A program made the translations under genes and the position numbers. 64,000 nt of DNA. Origin: Streptomyces sp. ST2-7A (GTDB taxonomy: Bacteria; Actinomycetota; Actinomycetes; Streptomycetales; Streptomycetaceae). This document shows, piece after piece, positions 54,618-64,000 of this stretch; the stretch's first letter is position 1; the number at the start of each line of letters is the position of its first letter. Where the stretch lies: assembly GCF_021390475.1 (NCBI RefSeq), contig NZ_JAJUWS010000001.1, forward strand, positions 304,715 to 368,714, given 5' to 3'. The notes under the pieces were generated by a model. It was not told the DNA's origin, did no database searches, and worked only from the letters and a program-made list of their open reading frames with translations.

Positions 54618-55814
54618 TCAGGAGGCGTCGAGCAGCTTCAGCTCCGGGTGGGCGCTGCCGCCCTCGATCGCGGTCGAGGAGAGGTGCGAGACCACCTTGT
54701 CGTCCGTCGGGTCCTGCGCCGGGTCCTCGTGCACCACCAGGTGCTCGTAGGTGGTCGAGCGCTGCGCGGGCACCCGCCCGGCGGCGCGGATCAGGTGCAG
54801 CAGTTCCAGCCGGTTGGAGCGGTGCTTCGCCCCGGCCGAGGAGACCACGTTCTCCTCCAGCATCACCGAGCCCAGGTCGTCGGCGCCGTAGTGCAGCGAC
54901 AGCTGGCCGACCTCCTTGCCGGTGGTCAGCCACGAGCCCTGGATGTGCGCGACGTTGTCCAGGAAGAGCCGCGCCACGGCGATGATCCGCAGGTACTCGA
55001 AGATCGTCGCCTGTGTGCGACCGCGCAGCTTGTTGTTCTGCGGCTGGTAGGTGTACGGGATGAACGCGCGGAAACCGCCGGTGCGGTCCTGCACGTCGCG
55101 GATCATCCGCAGGTGCTCGATCCGCTCGGCGTTGGTCTCACCGGTGCCCATCAGCATGGTCGTGGTGGACTCCACACCCAGTCGGTGGGCGCTCTCCATG
55201 ATCTCCAGCCAGCGCTCGCCGGACTCCTTCAGCGGCGCGATGGCGGTGCGGGGACGCTCGGGCAGCAGCTCGGCACCGGCGCCCGCGAAGGAGTCCAGAC
55301 CCGCCTCCTTCAACCGGCGGATCGCCTCCTCGGGACCGACTCCGGAGATACGCGCCATGTGGTCGACCTCGGAGGCCCCCAGCGAGTGGATCACCAGCTG
55401 CGGGAACGCCTCCTTGATCGCGGAGAAGTGCCGCTCGTAGTACTCCACGCCGAAGTCGGGGTGGTGGCCGCCCTGGAACATGATCTGGGTGCCGCCGAGC
55501 AGGACGGTCTCCTCACAGCGCCGCAGGATGTCCGACAGGTCCCGCACCCACACGTCCTCGCTCTTGGGCGGGGCGTAGAAGGCACAGAATTTGCAGGCCG
55601 TCACACAGGCGTTGGTGTAGTTGATGTTCCGCTCGATGATGTACGTCGCGATGTGCTCGCTGCCCGCGTAGCGGCGGCGGCGCACGGCGTCGGCGGCGGA
55701 GCCCAGCGCGTGCAGCGGCGCGTGCCGGTACAGCTCCAGCGCCTCCCCGGGGGTGATCCGGCCGCCCTCGGCGGCACGGTCGAGGACCGGCTGGAGCTCG
55801 GGGCTGCGGGCCAT
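54618..55814 (-). CDS. mqnC: Cyclic dehypoxanthinyl futalosine synthase
   Basis: The 398-residue radical SAM enzyme has the cluster motif CVTACKFCAF near residue 69, GTQIMFQGGHHPDFGVEYYE near 113, and AGAGAELLPERPRTAIAP near 180. MqnC cyclises dehypoxanthine futalosine in the futalosine route to menaquinone. CofH/MqnE relatives are distinguished by the QGGHHP segment. ATG at 55814 lies upstream of MARSPELQPVLD. The pathway's first enzyme, MqnA, is encoded at 58169 with a kinase gene between. Confidence 0.92.
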   Translation of the reverse strand: MARSPELQPVLDRAAEGGRITPGEALELYRHAPLHALGSAADAVRRRRYAGSEHIATYIIERNINYTNACVTACKFCAFYAPPKSEDVWVRDLSDILRRCEETVLLGGTQIMFQGGHHPDFGVEYYERHFSAIKEAFPQLVIHSLGASEVDHMARISGVGPEEAIRRLKEAGLDSFAGAGAELLPERPRTAIAPLKESGERWLEIMESAHRLGVESTTTMLMGTGETNAERIEHLRMIRDVQDRTGGFRAFIPYTYQPQNNKLRGRTQATIFEYLRIIAVARLFLDNVAHIQGSWLTTGKEVGQLSLHYGADDLGSVMLEENVVSSAGAKHRSNRLELLHLIRAAGRVPAQRSTTYEHLVVHEDPAQDPTDDKVVSHLSSTAIEGGSAHPELKLLDAS

Positions 55815-55913
55815 GGAAGGCGTCCCTTCGGCGAGGTGGGGCACCGGCCGCCCCGGGGCCCGGCCCCGGTCCGCGACACCCGGTGCCGGGGTCGGCTCCA
55901 GCGTACGCGGTGG

Positions 55914-58055
55914 TCAGCGGAGCCGGACGACGCCCTCGTGGGAGGCGTCGAGGTGCACGGTTCGGAACTCGGCGACCCCGCCGCCCAGCGCGTCGAGCAC
56001 GGTCTCGAAGACGCCGGTGGCGCAGACGCCGGGGGAGCCGGAGTTCTCCTCGTCGAGTTCGGCGTCGAACCGCAGCTCGCCGGCCTCCTCGTCGACGGAG
56101 GCGAGGGTCAGCACGTCGGTGCAGATGCTCGAGCCGATCAGCGGGGTGTGCGTCATGGTGCCCACCCGGTCGCCGACGCCGCCGGCCTCCAGCACGATCT
56201 CCACACTGCCGGACGGGATCCCGCCGAGCACGGTGACCTCGCCCTCCCAGGTGCCGAGCCAGTCGGCGGGCAGGGGGTCCCCCTCCCCGGGACCGGGGTC
56301 CGTGCCGGGGCCGGGGTCCGGATCCGCGCCGGGGGAGGCGCCGGTTCCACCGGTGTCACCCGCCGGGTCGGGCCCGGGCCCCGCCGGATCGGTCGGGGTG
56401 CCGGAGACGGCGGGTGCGGTGGGCCCGCCCGACCCGCCGGCCTCCTCGGAGCCGTCCGACCCGAGGAACAGCGCGCCGATGATGCCCGGGGCGACCACCG
56501 CCGCCGCCACCACCGCGAGGACGATCGGCAGCCGGCGGCGCGGCGGGGTGTCGCCGGGGGTTCCGGTTCCCCCGGAGGGGGACGGCCCCGGTGTGGGGTG
56601 CGGGAACGGGCCCGGCCCGGGGTGATGCCCCGTCGTGCCGCCCGGGCCGCCGGGGTGGGGGCCGGTCGGGGGCGGGCCGAAGAAGCCGGTGGGTCGCGGG
56701 GCGACGACCGGCGGGCCGAAACCGGGGGGCGGGGGCATCGGGTACGGCGGGGTCGGCGCCGGTTCGGCGGACGACGGCGACGGCGACGACGGGGAGGGCG
56801 TCGGGTACGGCGGGGTCGGCGCCGGTTCGGCGGACGACGGCGACGGTGATGGGGAGGGCGGCGACGGCGACGACGGGGAGGGCGTCGGGTACGGCGGGGT
56901 GGCCGAGGGTTCCGGGAGCGCGTCGGCGCCCGGCTCGGTGTCCGTGGTGTCCGGGTCGCCGGCCCCCGGGGACAGCTCCGGCGCGTCCCCGGACGGCGCC
57001 GACCGGGCCGGGGTGGCATCGGCGGCGTCGGTCGTCCCGGAGACCTCCGTCGTACCGGCCGTATCCGCCGTATCGACCCCCGCGACCCCCGCGGTCGTAC
57101 CGCCGTCCCCGGCGTCGAGGCGCAGACCGGCGCCGTCGGTGCCCGCCTCCAGGTTCAGCAGCAGCACCGCCCGGCGGCTGACCCCCTCGACGACGGCGTG
57201 CGGCAGCCAGCCCTCGCGCACCAACACCGCCGCGCCCCGGCCGTCGGACAGCTCCCGGGCCAGGTCGGTGGGGTCCGGCCGGTCCGCCGGGTCCTTGGAG
57301 AGGCAGCGTTCCACCGGCTCGCGCAGCTCCCCGGGGACGGCGTCCAGGTCCGGTTCACCGTGCACCATCCGGTAGAGCAGTTGGGCCGCCCCGTCCGCGA
57401 GGAACGGCGGCCGACCCCCGGAGGCCAGCGCGAGGACGGCGCCCAGCGCGAAGACGTCGGTGGCGGGGCCCACCTCCTCACCGAGGATCTGCTCGGGGGA
57501 CATGTAGCCCGGTGATCCGATGGACATGCCGGTGTCGGTGATCGCCCCGCCCTCGACGTCGGTGCCGACGTCGAGGGCCCGGGCGATGCCGAAGTCGATC
57601 AGCCGGGGACCGTCCAGGGTCAGCAGTACGTTGGAGGGCTTGATGTCGCGGTGCACCAGTCCCAGGTCGTGGACGGCGGCCAGCGCCTCGGCGGTGCCGG
57701 CGCCCAGGGCGCGCACGGAGTGCGGCGGGAGCGGGCCCGCCGCGTCCACGGTGCGCTGGAGATCGGGCCCGGCGACGTAGCCGGTGGCGACCCAGGGCAC
57801 CTCGGCGCCGGGGTCGGCGTCCAGGACGGGCGCGGTCCAGGTCCCGCCGACCCGGCGGGCGGCGGCCACCTCGCGGGCGAAGCGGGCCCGGAAGGAGGGG
57901 TCACGGGCGAAGCGGGCGTGCACGGCCTTGACCGCCACCGTCCGACCACCGGGATTGCGTCCCAGGTAGACGACGCCCATGCCCCCACTGCCCAGCCGGC
58001 GCAGCAGGCGGTACCCACCCAACCATCGGGGATCCCCCGCCGCCAGCGGCTCCAT
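55914..58055 (-). CDS. Transmembrane Ser/Thr protein kinase with repeat-rich linker
   Basis: The 713-residue protein has a Hanks-type kinase domain at residues 14-275: RLGSGGMGVVYLG (P-loop), TVAVKAVHARF (Lys), LVHRDIKPSNVLLT (catalytic loop), LIDFGIARALD (DFG) and GSPGYMSPEQ (activation segment end). A roughly 200-residue Pro/Ser/Thr linker contains near-identical 21-residue copies of SSAEPAPTPPYPTPSPSS, encoded by a 63-bp tandem repeat around 56741-56866. A membrane helix (LPIVLAVVAAAVVAPGIIGA, near 508) and a Gly/Pro-rich segment precede a small extracellular domain ending VVRLR. Ligand unknown. Confidence 0.9.
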   Translation of the reverse strand: MEPLAAGDPRWLGGYRLLRRLGSGGMGVVYLGRNPGGRTVAVKAVHARFARDPSFRARFAREVAAARRVGGTWTAPVLDADPGAEVPWVATGYVAGPDLQRTVDAAGPLPPHSVRALGAGTAEALAAVHDLGLVHRDIKPSNVLLTLDGPRLIDFGIARALDVGTDVEGGAITDTGMSIGSPGYMSPEQILGEEVGPATDVFALGAVLALASGGRPPFLADGAAQLLYRMVHGEPDLDAVPGELREPVERCLSKDPADRPDPTDLARELSDGRGAAVLVREGWLPHAVVEGVSRRAVLLLNLEAGTDGAGLRLDAGDGGTTAGVAGVDTADTAGTTEVSGTTDAADATPARSAPSGDAPELSPGAGDPDTTDTEPGADALPEPSATPPYPTPSPSSPSPPSPSPSPSSAEPAPTPPYPTPSPSSPSPSSAEPAPTPPYPMPPPPGFGPPVVAPRPTGFFGPPPTGPHPGGPGGTTGHHPGPGPFPHPTPGPSPSGGTGTPGDTPPRRRLPIVLAVVAAAVVAPGIIGALFLGSDGSEEAGGSGGPTAPAVSGTPTDPAGPGPDPAGDTGGTGASPGADPDPGPGTDPGPGEGDPLPADWLGTWEGEVTVLGGIPSGSVEIVLEAGGVGDRVGTMTHTPLIGSSICTDVLTLASVDEEAGELRFDAELDEENSGSPGVCATGVFETVLDALGGGVAEFRTVHLDASHEGVVRLR

Positions 58056-58168
58056 GCCGCGTCCCCCTCTCCCGCTCCGCCGGGGCTCTCCCCGGCGCCG
58101 TCCCGACGCGCCCCAGTATCAGGGGTCCCCGGGTTCCCGAACGGAACCGGTCCGGGGCACGGGCCGGC

Positions 58169-59161
<993 letters not shown>

Positions 59162-59289
59162 TCAAGTTGCAGTTTGGTTTCCCTTGCAGCACGAGCCTGC
59201 GGAGCATGTGACCGCGGGCTTTCGTCATTTTCAGGCTTCATAGAAGGTTCTGGAGCAGGGCGACCCCGGAGGGCCCAAGGAGGGCTTGC

Positions 59290-59493
59290 ATGGCTACCGG
59301 AACCGTCAAGTGGTTCAACGCCGAAAAGGGCTTCGGCTTCATCGCCCAGGACGGCGGCGGTCCCGACGTCTTCGTTCACTACTCCGCGATCAACGCGAGC
59401 GGCTTCCGCTCGCTCGAGGAGAACCAGCAGGTGACCTTCGACGTCACGCAGGGCCCGAAGGGTCCGCAGGCGGAGAACGTCAGCCCCAGCTGA
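59290..59493 (+). CDS. Cold-shock-domain protein
   Basis: The 67-residue protein has RNP1 KGFGFIAQD and RNP2 VFVHYSAI in a standard CspA-type fold and binds single-stranded RNA as a chaperone. ATG at 59290 follows AAGGAGG. TAGGCT at 59152-59157 is a plausible -10 box, implying a 5' leader of about 125 bases, typical for cold-shock genes. A strong intrinsic terminator follows at 59529. Confidence 0.96.
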   Translation: MATGTVKWFNAEKGFGFIAQDGGGPDVFVHYSAINASGFRSLEENQQVTFDVTQGPKGPQAENVSPS

Positions 59494-59528
59494 CTCCATG
59501 CGGGTTGATCGCCCGCTTCGGTACCCCG

Positions 59529-59563
59529 GGAACCCCCGCCATCGGCGGGGGTTCCCTCCTTTT
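59529..59563 (+). terminator. Intrinsic terminator of cold-shock gene
   Basis: Perfect 12-base arms (59529-59540 and 59544-59555) with loop ATC are followed by CTCCTTTTC, a rare terminator here with a T-run. Confidence 0.9.
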
Positions 59564-59875
59564 CACCCCGGGGTTTCCCCACGGGTTTCGCCGGCCCGGA
59601 GGACGGAGACCGTTCCCCGGATGTTCCCGGCGGGTTCCGCCTCCGTTCCGCCGGTTTCGCGGAAGGGACGCGGAACGGCTTCCGGGGATCCATCGGAACG
59701 GATGGGAGAAACCGGCCCGAAAAGCCCGAACGTGTTCGGGCCCGGAGCTCGTTTCCACGAATCCCCGGGCCCCTCGACACGGCGGGGGCGGCATTCGGGC
59801 GGGGTGAACATTCGGGAATTCCATCCGCTTTTCGGATGGCCCTCTTCCCGTCGTCCCCCGAGACGCCGGGACCGC
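59564..59875. other. Gene-free gap with hairpin at 59821-59839
   Basis: No credible ORF. CCATCCG (59821-59827) and CGGATGG (59833-59839) around CTTTT form a hairpin 37 bases beyond the stop of the His-rich gene and may terminate it. The rest contains many scattered TTCCGG/CCGGAA words but no clear array. Confidence 0.5.
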
Positions 59876-60181
59876 TCAGTGACAGTCCCAGTGCTCACCG
59901 TGCGCGGCGTGGCGGTGGCCGTGGTGCAGGTAGTCCAGGTGATCACCATGGCGCACGGCCTCGTGGCCGCACCCCTCACCGTGCCGGTGATCGTCGTGAT
60001 GGACGTGCTCGGCGTGGCCGGCGGGCTCGCACTCGTCCCAGTGGCCGTCGTGCTCACGGTGCAGGTGGCCGTCGTGGGCGAAGTCGAGGTGGTCGCCGTG
60101 CGGCACCGGTTGGTGTCCGCAGCCGGGCCCGTGCTCGTGGGCGTGATCGGTGTGCTCGCGGTGGGGTGTCGCGGTGGTCAT
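59876..60181 (-). CDS. His-rich metal-binding protein with internal duplication
   Basis: The 101-residue protein has more than 25 His residues. It consists of two matching halves: GPGCGHQPVPHGDHLDFAHD (residues 18-37) and GEGCGHEAVRHGDHLDYLHH (near 67-86), each followed by GH-x-H-x-x-H-x-GHW/EHWD and acidic residues. CGH plus clustered His and Asp suggests binding of zinc, nickel or cobalt in the cytoplasm. ATG at 60181 starts MTTATPHREHTDHAH. TACCAT on the minus strand near 60295 may be the -10 box and GTGACGCATGTCATC nearby an operator. Small relatives exist in Streptomyces; function is untested. Confidence 0.72.
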   Translation of the reverse strand: MTTATPHREHTDHAHEHGPGCGHQPVPHGDHLDFAHDGHLHREHDGHWDECEPAGHAEHVHHDDHRHGEGCGHEAVRHGDHLDYLHHGHRHAAHGEHWDCH

Positions 60182-60384
60182 GGATGGCCTCCCGGAAAGG
60201 TGGATCCCCGGTCCGGCCCGGGACGGGGACGGACGGTCGGTGACGGCCACCGACACCCGCCGGCATCCCGGGCGATGACATGCGTCACTTCCGATGGTAG
60301 GCACACACCTGTCCGGTATGCCCCGCCCGACGGGACATCCGGCGCGGGCGCCCACGCCGGGGCGCCCACGCCGGCGGGGCGGGA

Positions 60385-61812
60385 TCAGCGGGCGGGTTCC
60401 GGGGCCACCCGCTCACCCTCCGGGGCCCCGGTGCCGGCCGGCGCCGGCTCCGCCGGTCCCGTCGATTCCATCGATTCCGAGGGATCGAAGGAGGTGGCCG
60501 TGTCGTACGCCTCCCGGTCCAGGATCCCCTCCCGGGAGGAGACGATGACCGGCACCGCCGCCTGGCCGGCGACGTTCGCCGCCGTGCGGATCATGTCCAG
60601 GATCGGGTCGATCGCCAGCAGCAGACCGACGCCCTCCAACGGCAGCCCCAGGGTGGAGAGGGTCAGGGTGGTCATCACCGTCGCGCCGGTCAGGCCGGCC
60701 GTGGCGGCGGAGCCGATCACCGAGACGAAGACGATCAGCAGGTACTCCTGCGGACCGAGGTCGATGCCGAAGATCTCCGCGACGAAGATCGCCGCCAGCG
60801 CCGGGTAGATCGCGGCGCAGCCGTCCATCTTGGTCGTGGCGCCGAAGGGCACCGCGAAGCTCGCGTACTCGCGGGGCACGCCCAGCCGCTCGGTGACCCG
60901 CTGGGTCACCGGCATGGTGCCGACCGAGGAACGGGAGACGAAGGCGAGTTGGAGGGCGGGCCAGGCGCCCCGGAAGAAGCGCGTGGGGCTCACCCCGGCG
61001 AAGACCCGCAGCAGCAACGGGTAGACGCCGAACATCACCAGCAGGGAGCCGACGTAGACGTCCACGGTGAAGACGGCGTACTGCCCGAGCAGGTCCCAGC
61101 CGTACTCGTTGATGGCCCGGCCGATCAGGCCGAGGGTGCCCAGCGGGGCGAGCCGGATGATCCACCACAGGGCCTTCTGCACCACGGCCAGCAGCGCCTC
61201 GCCGAACCGGACGGCCGGAGCGGCCCGCTCACCGAGGGAGAGCGCGGCGATGCCGAGGACCACGCCGAGGAAGACGATCTGCAACACCCTCAGTTCGGTG
61301 AAGGGCGTGATCACGTCGGTGGGGATGACGCCGGTGAGGAAGTCCAGCCAGGAGCCGGAGTTCTCCGGTGCGGCGCCGTCGGCCGGGGTCAGACCGGTCC
61401 CGGCCCCGGGATTGGTCAGCAGGCCGATGGTCAGACCGATGGCGACCGCGATCAGCGAGGTGATCAGGAACCACAGCAGGGTCCGGCCGGCCAGCCGGGC
61501 GGCGTTGGAGACGTGGCGGAGGTTGGTGATCGAGACCGCGATGGCCAGCAGCACCAACGGGCCGACCGCCAGGCGCAGCAGTTGGACGAAGATCCGGCCG
61601 ATCTCGGACAGCGTGGTGCCCAGCCACTCCACCTGCCAGGTGCGGGCGATCCAGCCGAGGAACACACCGGCGACGAGGCCGATGAGGATCTGTGCCCAGA
61701 ACGGCGGCAGGCCGACCGGGCGCCGGCGCGCGGCGCCGGCCGGCGCCGCGGGGGCGGGGGCGGGGGACTTCCCGGTGGTCGGGGCATCGGGGGGTTCCGG
61801 GGTCGCGGACAC
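60385..61812 (-). CDS. Dicarboxylate/amino acid:cation symporter (DAACS family)
   Basis: The 475-residue protein has eight membrane helices plus two re-entrant loops, with RSSVGTMPVTQRVTERLGV near residue 300, VPFGATTKMDGCAAIYPALA near 330 (TM7 motif) and DPILDMIRTAANVAGQAAVP near 405 (TM8). It is a sodium- or proton-coupled transporter for dicarboxylates or glutamate, of the GltP/DctA type. GTG at 61812 follows GGAG at about 9 bases. A perfect 21-bp hairpin sits 43 bases upstream of the start. The C-terminal tail is Glu/Pro-rich. Confidence 0.9.
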   Translation of the reverse strand: MSATPEPPDAPTTGKSPAPAPAAPAGAARRRPVGLPPFWAQILIGLVAGVFLGWIARTWQVEWLGTTLSEIGRIFVQLLRLAVGPLVLLAIAVSITNLRHVSNAARLAGRTLLWFLITSLIAVAIGLTIGLLTNPGAGTGLTPADGAAPENSGSWLDFLTGVIPTDVITPFTELRVLQIVFLGVVLGIAALSLGERAAPAVRFGEALLAVVQKALWWIIRLAPLGTLGLIGRAINEYGWDLLGQYAVFTVDVYVGSLLVMFGVYPLLLRVFAGVSPTRFFRGAWPALQLAFVSRSSVGTMPVTQRVTERLGVPREYASFAVPFGATTKMDGCAAIYPALAAIFVAEIFGIDLGPQEYLLIVFVSVIGSAATAGLTGATVMTTLTLSTLGLPLEGVGLLLAIDPILDMIRTAANVAGQAAVPVIVSSREGILDREAYDTATSFDPSESMESTGPAEPAPAGTGAPEGERVAPEPAR

Positions 61813-61854
61813 GCGTGGACTCCGATCGGGAGAGACGAGCGGTGGGTGTTCGGT

Positions 61855-61899
61855 GCCCGGTGTCCACCTCCCTCCGGGGGAGGGAGGTGGACACCGGGC
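61855..61899 (-). promoter_or_regulatory. Perfect 21-bp hairpin in symporter leader
   Basis: Arms at 61855-61875 and 61879-61899 are exact reverse complements around a 3-base loop. It lies 43-87 bases upstream of the symporter GTG on its coding side, so it would be in the mRNA leader if transcription starts upstream, or act as an operator or upstream terminator. Confidence 0.7.
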
Positions 61900-62646
61900 G
61901 CGGAAGGATCCCGGCACGGACACCGACGGTGGGCGGCGGACGGCCGGGAGGGCGGTACCGACCCGTTGTGGGTCGGGACACGCGGACTCGGGGGCGGGCG
62001 TGCGAGGGCACCCGTTCGGGAGAGGCGGTGGGCACGGAGGAGCACGACGGAACACCGTGGCGGCCGGGGTTCCGGGCGCGATGGGGCCCGGATGGATCCG
62101 GAAAGAGGCGCCTCAGCCCCGGGAACACGCCGTCGAGCGACGGCGGCAGTAGTCGATGTGTCGACGGGACACCAGGAGCAGGGGGGCCGGCACCGGTGCG
62201 AGGGGGGCGACGGGAAGGCGGGCGCCCCACCGGGGCGTGCCGATCACGACGCTCACGCGGTTCCTCCCTCTTCCTCCACGGTCCTGCTCGTTCCCGTTCG
62301 GCGTTCCCGCACGGCGCCTCGTGGCACTCCCGAGGCCCCGCGGTCCGACGGTCGGCTCACCACCGGGACCGGGCCGCGGACGGCCGGGCCGGGCCGGGCC
62401 GACGGAAACCGTGTCGGGGTCCGGTGGGGCCGGTGTCCGTCGCGGACACCGGTGCACAACCGGGTTGACGGGTACACGATTCCCGAGCCCGGGGTGATTC
62501 ACGCCACAACCGGCCCGTGCGCGACGGTCGCCCGTACAGCCGGGTACGGCGACACGGACCACGCCGCCCCGCCGCCCCCGACGGGACCGTCGGGGGCGGC
62601 GGGGCGGCGGGGCGGCGGGAACGTCCGAGGGGGGCCGGTGGTCGGT
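61900..62646. other. Gene-free region upstream of symporter
   Basis: About 750 bases without a convincing gene; the overlapping frames have Arg/Pro/Gly composition and lack ribosome binding sites. A GGGGGCGGCGGGGC-type direct repeat occurs near 62575-62620. Confidence 0.5.
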
Positions 62647-62970
62647 TCAGCCCCGGGTGGCGGGAACGTCACGGGGCCGGTCCTCCGGGCCGTCCTCCAT
62701 CGTCTGGTTGGCCCGCAGGCGCTGTTTCGCCCGGCCGACGCCGTCGATGACCTGCTCCGACATCGCCTCCCGGTGGCGGCGCAGCACGACGTAGCTGATC
62801 GGGGCGGAGATCAGGATGGCGAGGGCCACCAGCCAGAACGGCTGGGACTCGCCGATCCCGGCGGGGATCAGACCCACCCATGAGAGCCCGGCGACCACGA
62901 CCAGACAGGCGGCGAAGATACCGAGGCGCAGTGCGGTGTAACGGAGCATCGCGTGCTGGGGGCGGGTCAC
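62647..62970 (-). CDS. DUF4229 small membrane protein
   Basis: The 107-residue protein has two membrane helices (LRLGIFAACLVVVAGLSWVG near residues 14-33 and FWLVALAILISAPISYVVL near 45-63) and a charged cytoplasmic tail (RRHREAMSEQVIDGVGRAKQ), matching DUF4229. In many Streptomyces it is encoded near menaquinone genes. GTG at 62970 is given; ATG at 62950 (MLRYTALRLG) is equally plausible. Function unknown. Confidence 0.75.
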   Translation of the reverse strand: MTRPQHAMLRYTALRLGIFAACLVVVAGLSWVGLIPAGIGESQPFWLVALAILISAPISYVVLRRHREAMSEQVIDGVGRAKQRLRANQTMEDGPEDRPRDVPATRG

Positions 62971-63134
62971 GGCTGGGTCACTGCCTTTCCGGGTCGTCCG
63001 GAGGGGATGTCCTCTCTCCGGTCCCCTCCAGTGAAGCATTCGGCCCGAGCGGTTCGACACCGACCCCCGCGTATGCACCGCTTCGCCCGTTTCGCGGGCG
63101 CCCCACCGACTGCGGTCATCCGCTCCGCCGTGGG

Positions 63135-63674
63135 TCACCGCAGCGGCAACCAGAGCGTGGTCTCGTCCCGGTACTCGCCCTCCGCCACCCGGATGGCCGC
63201 CGGCGCCCGGCCGATCTCCTTGTAGCCGCACGCCTCGTAGAACGCTTCCAGTCCCTGGCCGTTGCGGCAGGTCAGGCGGATGCCGTGCAGACCGAGTTCC
63301 CCCGCCCGGTCGGCGACGGCCGCCATCAGTCGACGACCCTCGCCCCGACCCCACAGGTCGGGGTGGAGCATCACGCGGTAGGCCCACGCCCAGTGCCGCA
63401 TGAGCGCATGGGTGTTGAAGCGCAGGAAGGCCACCGCGATCGGGCGCCCCGTGTCCTCCCCGTCCACCGGCGCGGCACGGCCCAGCACCAGCTCCGCCGC
63501 ACCGTCGGCGAGCTGCCGCTCGTGCTCCTCGAGGAGCGGGGTGACATCCGCCGGCGTCACGGGAGGCACCAGCCCGACGGCACCACCCGCGTTGGTGACC
63601 TCCGCCCACAGCCGCCGCAGCCCCTCGGCGTCCTCCGGGGGGAGAACGGTGGTCGTTTCATACTGCACATTCAT
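63135..63674 (-). CDS. GNAT-family N-acetyltransferase
   Basis: The 179-residue protein has the GNAT acetyl-CoA-binding motif in VMLHPDLWGRGEGRRLMAAV near residue 100 and LTCRNGQGLEAFYEACGYKE near 134. It would acetylate an amine of an unknown small molecule or protein. ATG at 63674 is the only good start. It is preceded by gene-free DNA to the window end. Confidence 0.87.
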   Translation of the reverse strand: MNVQYETTTVLPPEDAEGLRRLWAEVTNAGGAVGLVPPVTPADVTPLLEEHERQLADGAAELVLGRAAPVDGEDTGRPIAVAFLRFNTHALMRHWAWAYRVMLHPDLWGRGEGRRLMAAVADRAGELGLHGIRLTCRNGQGLEAFYEACGYKEIGRAPAAIRVAEGEYRDETTLWLPLR

Positions 63675-64000
63675 GGCGCGACCCTAGCCCCGGCCCCGCG
63701 CGGGGCCGGGGGGATTCCGCCCACCGGACGCCGGGGGCCGGATGCCGGGACCCGGACGCCGGGGTCCGGGCGTCCCGGCGATCGGGCCTCACGGGGCCCG
63801 CCCGTCAGGGCGTCACGCCAACCGGGTCTCCCGGCGCCCCTGCCCCGGCGGGACGGATCCCGGGCGCGGGCGCCATCCTTCCGGGGCGGACCCGGGGCTC
63901 CGGTAGCCCGCCGTCACCGGAGGTCGGCGGCACCCCGGCACCACGACAACCCGGCACCACCGGGGAGCGACCACCCACGCCCGTGACACCCGGGCGTGGG
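63675..64000. other. GC-rich gene-free window end
   Basis: No gene is supported. Degenerate direct repeats of the form CCGGACGCCGGGG (63724-63775) make up much of the first 100 bases. Confidence 0.5.

Overview
The window is very GC-rich DNA from an actinomycete, most likely a Streptomyces or another Streptomycetaceae member. The evidence is the codon bias, frequent GTG starts, leaderless promoters with TANNNT boxes 6-8 bases before the start codon, a full 14-gene nuo operon, the futalosine menaquinone genes mqnA and mqnC, WhiJ/DUF397 regulator pairs, PspAB-HtpX and a Rex operator. No rRNA gene and no recognisable transposase was found.

Layout. 1-4618: core genes (korAB 2-oxoacid:ferredoxin oxidoreductase, a Uma2-family nuclease, RarD-type permease). 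4619-19673: an accessory region. It starts with a six-repeat CRISPR array that has no cas genes in the window, then AraC and VOC genes and a divergent leaderless pair sharing a palindrome. A ~5.2 kb island (7962-13125) follows, bracketed by two nearly identical 621-bp copies of a Cys-rich copper-storage-type gene. The island carries a graspetide RiPP operon (precursor, ATP-grasp ligase, PIMT-like methyltransferase), a class I tRNA with a UAA anticodon immediately upstream, and a WhiJ-like/DUF397 pair divergent from four overlapping small ORFs. A VapBC-like module, a TOPRIM protein, a second WhiJ/DUF397 locus of the same design, a methyltransferase, a second VapBC-like module and a zinc-ribbon protein complete the region.

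19827-25029: cell-envelope genes (LolA-like protein, two lipoproteins), a long-chain polyprenyl diphosphate synthase and fumarylacetoacetase. 25120-41639: nuoA-N on the minus strand, nearly all genes overlapping by 1-8 bases, preceded by a Rex-type operator. 42011-47038: TSUP permease, a decayed toxin-antitoxin pair, PspAB, HtpX, a hexanucleotide repeat/hairpin tract and an NlpC/P60 hydrolase. 47200-59050: menaquinone genes (geranylgeranyl-reductase family, menG, mqnC, mqnA) mixed with a DUF3152 peptidase, a PepSY protein, an ECF sigma factor and a Ser/Thr kinase. 59290-64000: cold-shock protein, a His-rich duplicated protein, a dicarboxylate symporter, a DUF4229 protein and a GNAT acetyltransferase.

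How it fits together: the core genes centre on menaquinone-linked respiration. The polyprenyl synthase, mqnA, mqnC, menG and the isoprenoid reductase make and tailor menaquinone, which complex I reduces, and Rex likely ties nuo expression to the NADH/NAD+ ratio. The most distinctive part is the copper-gene-bracketed island, which joins a probable ester/aspartimide-forming RiPP pathway, an odd tRNA and a WhiJ-type switch.
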